This document shows, in pieces, positions 7,821-9,396 of a stretch of DNA of 9,396 nucleotides. The DNA is from Candidatus Rhabdochlamydia sp. (GTDB taxonomy: Bacteria > Chlamydiota > Chlamydiia > Chlamydiales > Rhabdochlamydiaceae), in NCBI GenBank assembly GCA_030044075.1, contig JASHWM010000108.1:1-9396 (forward strand), in the 5' to 3' direction. The position numbers and the translations under genes were made by a program. The stretch's first letter is position 1; every line of letters begins with the position of its first letter. The notes beneath the pieces were generated by a model. It saw only the letters and a program-made list of their open reading frames with translations. It was not told the DNA's origin and made no database searches.

Positions 7821-8690
7821 GTGAATTTTACACGAGAGCCTATCATTGAGACCATCATTACACCTAAAGATGGTTATAAGATTATCGTGCGTAGCAGCAA
7901 AAGCACTAGCCAAGAAGAATATTCCGTAGATGCAGTAGAAGTTGTATCTTTTGGAAACTCCCTTTTCTTCCGATGCTTAGAAAGGCCCAAGTGCTTTCTG
8001 TTGCCGGTGAGTGATTATGAAGTTGTCGAAGCTAAAGAGACTCGAGTTGTTTTAAAGAATATTCCTTTAGAGCGAACGATAAAAATTGGCGGAGGACGCG
8101 AAGCACCCAAAGCTACACGCGAACTGCCTGCAGAAAAAGCTGCAGAAGAAACAGAAGAAGGCGCTTCCAAAGAAGAAGGGGCGCAACCTACTGAACAACC
8201 ACAAGAACATCGAAAAAGAGACCGTAAAAGGCATAGACGGCGTCGTGGGATGGAAGACCGCGGGGAACAAAAAGAGTTCCGCCCTTCTGAAACAAGAGAG
8301 CCCAAAAAAGCAGAAGGAGGTGAGGCCACAGAAGATGAAACAGTACCCGTTTCATCTCCTACCTATACCACGCGCATCCCTCCGCCATCTACGCTCATTT
8401 CCGAGACGATTTCTCGGTATAAAGATGCTTCGTTTACTGAAGGATATATTCCTCCCAAGTCAGTAAAAACGGACTCTGAAGAACCTACAGTTGAGAACTT
8501 CGTCGAAGAAAACAAAGAAAGGGACATCGTACACCAGGAACTGATGGAAAGCGATATCGTTACAGTTGTCAGCTATCCAGAAGACTTGGAAGATTCTCAA
8601 GAACTGTTCATCATCGAAAAGAATGTGTCATCTGCAGAAACAGAAGAGCATCATGGCAAGAAAGAGCATGATGAGCACCCTCTGAGTTAG
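7821..8690 (+). CDS. Unknown protein with acidic linker and arginine-rich patch
   Basis: I do not recognise a family. The 289-residue product has three parts. Residues 1-90 look folded, with alternating beta-like segments (ETIITPKDGYKIIVRSS, AVEVVSFGNSLFFRCLE, ETRVVLKNIPLE). Residues 92-180 are low-complexity, rich in Glu, Ala and Lys, with a strongly basic patch RKRDRKRHRRRRG at 131-143. Residues 181-289 are acidic and end in a His/Glu/Lys-rich tail. There is no signal peptide and no membrane segment. The basic patch could bind nucleic acid or act like a nuclear localisation signal in a host cell; both are inference. In C. trachomatis an uncharacterised gene (CT504) lies beside gapA as I recall, so this may be its counterpart. 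The start is GTG with GGGA 7 nt upstream. It has its own candidate promoter and is followed by tRNA-Leu. Confidence 0.85.
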   Translation: MNFTREPIIETIITPKDGYKIIVRSSKSTSQEEYSVDAVEVVSFGNSLFFRCLERPKCFLLPVSDYEVVEAKETRVVLKNIPLERTIKIGGGREAPKATRELPAEKAAEETEEGASKEEGAQPTEQPQEHRKRDRKRHRRRRGMEDRGEQKEFRPSETREPKKAEGGEATEDETVPVSSPTYTTRIPPPSTLISETISRYKDASFTEGYIPPKSVKTDSEEPTVENFVEENKERDIVHQELMESDIVTVVSYPEDLEDSQELFIIEKNVSSAETEEHHGKKEHDEHPLS

Positions 8691-8693
8691 ATC

Positions 8694-8722
8694 TTGCGTC
8701 TAATTTTTCGACTGATTACAAT
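8694..8722 (+). promoter_or_regulatory. Candidate promoter for tRNA-Leu
   Basis: TTGCGT (8694-8699), a 17-nt spacer and TACAAT (8717-8722) match 3 of 6 and 5 of 6 consensus positions. Transcription would begin near 8729, leaving about 28 nt of 5' leader before the tRNA. The -35 box begins 3 nt after the stop codon of the unknown gene. Confidence 0.4.
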
Positions 8723-8724
8723 GC

Positions 8725-8755
8725 TATTTCCTCGGATTTTTCGTTCGGGGAAATA
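8725..8755. other. Inverted repeat just before tRNA-Leu
   Basis: TATTTCCTCGGAT (8725-8737) can pair with GTTCGGGGAAATA (8743-8755), 13 pairs including three G-U, around a 5-nt loop. No T-tract follows on either strand, so it is not a standard intrinsic terminator. It may help end the upstream transcript or affect 5' processing of the tRNA. Confidence 0.45.
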
Positions 8756-8756
8756 T

Positions 8757-8839
8757 GCTTGGATGGTGGAATGGTAGACACTAGGGACTTAAAATCCCTT
8801 GGGAGCAATCCCGTGCGAGTTCGACTCTCGCTCCGAGCA
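8757..8839 (+). tRNA. tRNA-Leu (anticodon UAA)
   Basis: A complete class II tRNA of 83 nt. The acceptor stem GCTTGGA (8757-8763) pairs with TCCGAGC (8832-8838), with one G-U pair; the discriminator is A8839. The D-arm GTGGAATGGTAGACAC (8766-8781) is typical of tRNA-Leu. The anticodon stem AGGGA/TCCCT encloses the loop CTTAAAA with anticodon TAA at 8790-8792. The long variable arm is GGGA-GCAA-TCCC (8801-8812). The T arm is GCGAG/CTCGC with loop TTCGACT. CCA is not encoded (ATTT follows), so it must be added by CCA-adding enzyme. It should read UUA and, by wobble, UUG, the start codon type used by rpsK but here as internal Leu. Confidence 0.97.
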
Positions 8840-8863
8840 TTTCTCTATAGAAATCTATGCAAA

Positions 8864-8943
8864 AGTTAACTGGCATTACGCCTGTCTTCTTCTATTCAAA
8901 AAGTCTACATGGGGGATTCTTGGGGGAATAACTGGGAGTTAAC
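8864..8943. repeat. Short direct repeats downstream of tRNA-Leu
   Basis: AGTTAAC occurs at 8864-8870 and 8937-8943, 73 nt apart. Between them TGGGGGA occurs at 8910-8916 and 8921-8927, with an 11-nt period, followed by TGGGAG at 8933-8938. The stretch 8840-8931 has no gene I can support. Short repeats beside a tRNA can be recombinase sites, but no copy of the tRNA 3' end and no integrase is visible here. Confidence 0.3.
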
Positions 8944-9042
8944 AGCAGTCCAATATCGTGGAGCTATAAAAAAGACCCGTTGACTCAAGAAAAGATCACT
9001 GGAAGCATTATCGAAGTGAGAAGGAATTTGTCTAAGTTATGA
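8932..9042 (+). pseudogene. Possible remnant of a GxxJ-family protein N-terminus
   Basis: The frame open from a TAA at 8929 reads ...SYKKDPLTQEKITGSIIEV, then RRNLSKL and a TGA at 9040-9042. The part from DPLT to RRNL resembles the N-terminus of GxxJ-family proteins (pattern LT.KIIG.AIEVH..LGPGLLE), PD-(D/E)XK-nuclease-like proteins of uncertain role. It stops exactly where GPGLLES would follow, and no ATG or GTG with a ribosome binding site opens it. The match is short and recalled, so chance is possible. Its end overlaps the stop of the converging VOC gene by a few bases. Confidence 0.25.
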
Positions 9043-9396
9043 ATTTTTTTCGATAAGAAAGAGCCTATGGCCATCTGGGTCAGCTGTCATAATCCCTTTT
9101 TGAAATCCTCCCACGCCCTCTAAAGGGATTATTCCTTTAGAAAGTAAAGGTGCATCAAATTGATGAAATTTTTTAACAAGGTGATCAAGGTCATCAACTA
9201 AGATGAGAGTTTCATTTTCGATTAGGTGGTGGGCCATTGTATCCTTAGGTTTTTCTCGACCTCCTAAAGGTTTATGGTACTCCAAAAATTCGATTCCTAA
9301 TCCTTTAGATGTGGGAAAGCGCAATGTTGTAATATTAACTCTAGCTTGAGCTACGCCAGATAGCTTTTCTTGCGTTTCTCCATAGTTTAAACTGCC
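9037..9396 (-). CDS. VOC (glyoxalase/bleomycin resistance-like) protein, C-terminal part
   Basis: On the minus strand a frame is open from the window edge (9396) to a TAA at 9037-9039, giving 119 residues; the start lies outside. It begins GSLNYGETQEKLSGVAQARV, then TTLRFPTSKGLGIEFLEY (up to about residue 40), DTMAHHLI, LILVDDLDHLVKKF (64-77) and the closing strand MTADPDGHRLFLIE (103-116). This is the paired beta-alpha-beta-beta-beta layout of vicinal oxygen chelate proteins; the Glu residues of IEFLEY and FLIE sit where metal ligands often lie. The His usually found before the VDDLD strand is not evident (Glu62/Thr63 there), so metal binding is uncertain. The substrate cannot be told. It converges on the + strand genes, beyond the tRNA, and is probably accessory. 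A TTG near 9324 is internal, not the start. Confidence 0.8.
   Translation of the reverse strand, partial: GSLNYGETQEKLSGVAQARVNITTLRFPTSKGLGIEFLEYHKPLGGREKPKDTMAHHLIENETLILVDDLDHLVKKFHQFDAPLLSKGIIPLEGVGGFQKGIMTADPDGHRLFLIEKNS

Noticed and set aside
8086..8466. 126-codon overlapping frame inside the unknown gene
   Set aside because: It is a second frame of the purine-rich, Glu/Lys coding stretch with lysine-rich, featureless content and no ribosome binding site.
8839..8854. ATTTCT-CTAT-AGAAAT hairpin after the tRNA as its terminator
   Set aside because: Six AT-rich pairs starting at the discriminator base with no T-tract; not convincing as a terminator.
8911..8936. G-quadruplex from the GGGGG, GGGGG and GGG runs
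   Set aside because: Only three G runs are close together; a fourth is lacking.

Overview
This window is the distal part of a bacterial S10-spc-alpha ribosomal-protein cluster, all on the + strand, followed by gap, a lineage-type unknown gene, a tRNA-Leu gene and an incomplete minus-strand gene. Gene order and protein sequences point to the phylum Chlamydiota. rpsH directly follows rplE with no rpsN, rplO directly follows rpsE with no rpmD (L30), and rpsM directly follows secY with no adk, map, infA or rpmJ. gap lies just after rplQ, as I recall for Chlamydia trachomatis. L18, S8, L15 and L17 resemble the chlamydial proteins in wording, including the long L17. Moderate GC and clear divergence from Chlamydia proper suggest an environmental chlamydia (Parachlamydia, Waddlia or Simkania type). 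That finer placement is inference.

Layout: the 3' end of rplE (1-150), then rpsH, rplF, rplR, rpsE, rplO and secY, with gaps of 5 to 33 nt and one ATGA overlap (rpsE/rplO). A 109-nt gap, possibly holding a weak internal promoter, precedes rpsM, rpsK (UUG start), rpoA and rplQ (ATGA overlap with rpoA). A strong intrinsic terminator at 6359-6397 ends the cluster. These genes build both ribosomal subunits, the SecY translocon channel and the RNA polymerase alpha subunit, so translation, transcription and export are co-expressed.

Between 6348 and 6732 there is no convincing gene. The stretch holds the terminator, a 12-bp palindrome, a good sigma-70-type promoter and a roughly 240-nt predicted leader for gap with two possible hairpins. 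gap (6733-7737) encodes an NAD-type glycolytic GAPDH with an intact active site. Next is an unrecognised 289-residue protein (7821-8690) with its own candidate promoter, a GTG start, an acidic low-complexity middle and a strongly basic arginine patch.

The tRNA-Leu(UAA) gene at 8757-8839 appears to mark the end of the conserved block. Beyond it are a short noncoding stretch with small direct repeats, a possible remnant of a GxxJ-family gene, and, on the minus strand running off the window, the C-terminal part of a VOC (glyoxalase-like) protein.

No clearly new multi-gene system is visible. The most interesting items are the unknown basic-patch protein, the gap leader, the UUG start of rpsK and the altered zone after the tRNA.
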